Program-made: the position numbers and the translations under genes
Shown: positions 42,886-43,707 of the stretch, piece after piece
Layout: every line of letters starts with the position of its first letter
Position numbering within the stretch: position 1 is the first letter of the stretch
Notes under the pieces: generated by a model
Databases searched by the model: none
What the model saw: only the letters and a program-made list of their open reading frames with translations
Told to the model about the DNA's origin: nothing
From: CAZRVH01 sp964608325
Lineage (GTDB): Bacteria > Patescibacteriota > Gracilibacteria > Peribacterales > Peribacteraceae
DNA: 43,707 bases
Direction of reading: 5' to 3'
Assembly (NCBI GenBank): GCA_964608325.1
Contig: CAZSMX010000008.1
Coordinates: 1 to 43,707 of the forward strand

Positions 42886-43533
42886 TTATCCGAGTGCGAG
42901 CACGAGCGCCTCCACGCGCACGACGCCGGCTTCCTTCAGCACGCGGGCGCATGCGTCGAGCGTCGATCCGGTGGTCGCGATATCGTCGACAAGCACCACG
43001 GAGTATGGCATCGGCGCATTGCCACGGACGGCGAACGCATCTTTCACGGACACCCTGCGTTGCGTGCGGCTCCTCCATGCCTGGTGGCCGGTGGGACGCG
43101 TACGCGTAAGGATGTGCCGCACCTTCCATCCTCGCGCCGCCCCGACGGACTCCGCGAGCAGCGTGGCCTGGTTGAACCCGCGTGCGAAGTGCCGCGACCA
43201 ATGCAACGGCACCGGACACAGGACGGGCACCTGCTCCTGACGCAGAAGAGGCGTCGCACGCACCATCAGCTGACCCAAGAAAATTCCAAGCGATGGAACG
43301 CGTTTGTACTTGAACGTCTGAACCGCGCTTCGCAGCAGCGGCAGCGCGTCGTACGATCCGTAGGAAACGAGACGGTCCAGGTTAAGGATACCCCGTCGCT
43401 GAAGCGCCAATTTCTCTTCATACGAGGGATTGCCCCGCAACAGCCGCTCGTCGTTCGGCCGGATCCACTCCCCTTCTTCCTCCCGGGCGAGGGATCGGAT
43501 GGGGAAGAAAAGGTTGAGAATGTGTTTCAACAT
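42886..43533 (-). CDS. comF: ComF-family phosphoribosyltransferase-like protein
   Basis: 215 aa from ATG 43533; a longer frame to 43659 covers the intergenic region. The C-terminal PRTase signature VVLVDDIATTGSTLDAC and the upstream PVPLHWSRHFARGFNQA are typical of ComF, which acts with ComFA and PriA in DNA uptake of competent bacteria. The N-terminal zinc-finger Cys pairs of many ComF proteins are missing. With no other com gene in the window, competence is inference. Confidence 0.88.
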   Translation of the reverse strand: MLKHILNLFFPIRSLAREEEGEWIRPNDERLLRGNPSYEEKLALQRRGILNLDRLVSYGSYDALPLLRSAVQTFKYKRVPSLGIFLGQLMVRATPLLRQEQVPVLCPVPLHWSRHFARGFNQATLLAESVGAARGWKVRHILTRTRPTGHQAWRSRTQRRVSVKDAFAVRGNAPMPYSVVLVDDIATTGSTLDACARVLKEAGVVRVEALVLALG

Positions 43534-43587
43534 GCCTATAGCATGCGATAGGCCTAATACAATGGCAGGATGCCCGCGAAGACCGCC

Positions 43588-43616
43588 TTGTGGGAACACC
43601 GCGAAGTTGGTACCCT
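43588..43616 (+). promoter_or_regulatory. Possible promoter of tRNA-Val
   Basis: TTGTGG (43588-43593), a 17-base spacer, TACCCT (43611-43616), about 37 bases before the tRNA. A GGTTCC-AA-GGAACC palindrome lies between. Confidence 0.35.
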
Positions 43617-43653
43617 GCCTGGGCTTTTGAGGTTCCAAGGAACCCAGGAACAA

Positions 43654-43707
43654 GGGCAATTAGCTCAGCTGGCTAGAGCGCCACATTGACATTGTGGAGG
43701 TCACTGG
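43654..43707 (+). tRNA. tRNA-Val (GAC), 3' truncated by window edge
   Basis: Acceptor 5' strand GGGCAAT, D arm GCTCAGCTGGCTAGAGC, anticodon stem CCACA/TGTGG with loop TTGACAT (anticodon GAC). The T arm runs off the window. Confidence 0.9.

Overview
The window reads as a chromosomal segment of a small-genome, Gram-positive-like bacterium of the Candidate Phyla Radiation (Patescibacteria). Peregrinibacteria/Peribacteria is my best guess. That is inference from gene style: poly-serine linkers between surface-protein domains, Asp-rich Cys modules, short housekeeping proteins, many large orphan membrane-tethered proteins, and housekeeping genes outside their usual operons (secE-nusG without rplK, rpmA without rplU, dnaA without dnaN). 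No rRNA, CRISPR array, transposase or phage gene is visible.

Layout. 1-5.8 kb: two large secreted mosaic proteins on the + strand, the first cut by the left edge. 5.8-9.8 kb: pth, a membrane HEPN-like protein and a bPH2 protein (-), then lepB, secE, nusG and an orphan exported protein (+). 9.8-14.6 kb: envelope genes murJ (-), an SLH/PEGA surface protein (+), murC (-), a DivIC/FtsB-like protein (+) and tRNA-fMet. 14.7-18.7 kb: rpmA, an orphan helical protein, thpR, an orphan and lepA. 18.8-26.8 kb: a minus-strand run rplS, csaB-like pyruvyl transferase, then four orphan genes, three of them membrane-tethered. 26.9-31.1 kb: a HTH/nucleotidyltransferase-fold regulator with its own palindromic operators, an AT-rich intergenic stretch, then a polytopic TrbL/VirB6-like protein and a two-helix partner. 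31-43.7 kb: infB, nrnA-like DHH phosphoesterase, tRNA-Pro beside a scrambled tRNA-like copy, four membrane proteins ending in lgt, thrS without a TGS domain, an orphan, dnaA, rseP, comF and the start of tRNA-Val.

How the genes fit together. Many serve the envelope: export (SecE, signal peptidase I), lipoprotein maturation (Lgt), intramembrane proteolysis (RseP), peptidoglycan (MurC, MurJ), division (DivIC-like), and surface display (SLH protein plus a CsaB-like enzyme that in other bacteria makes the SLH ligand; two candidate sortase-like C-termini). The most likely undescribed system is the set of orphan membrane-tethered proteins at 18797-25309 and 27918-31058.

Two window-wide patterns also stand out. 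First, at many operon heads a -10 hexamer ends only 6-13 bases before the start codon, implying leaderless mRNAs. Second, intergenic spaces carry long hairpins built from short degenerate tandem words in inverted arms. At least four unrelated 'words' use the same architecture, and one word occurs five times.
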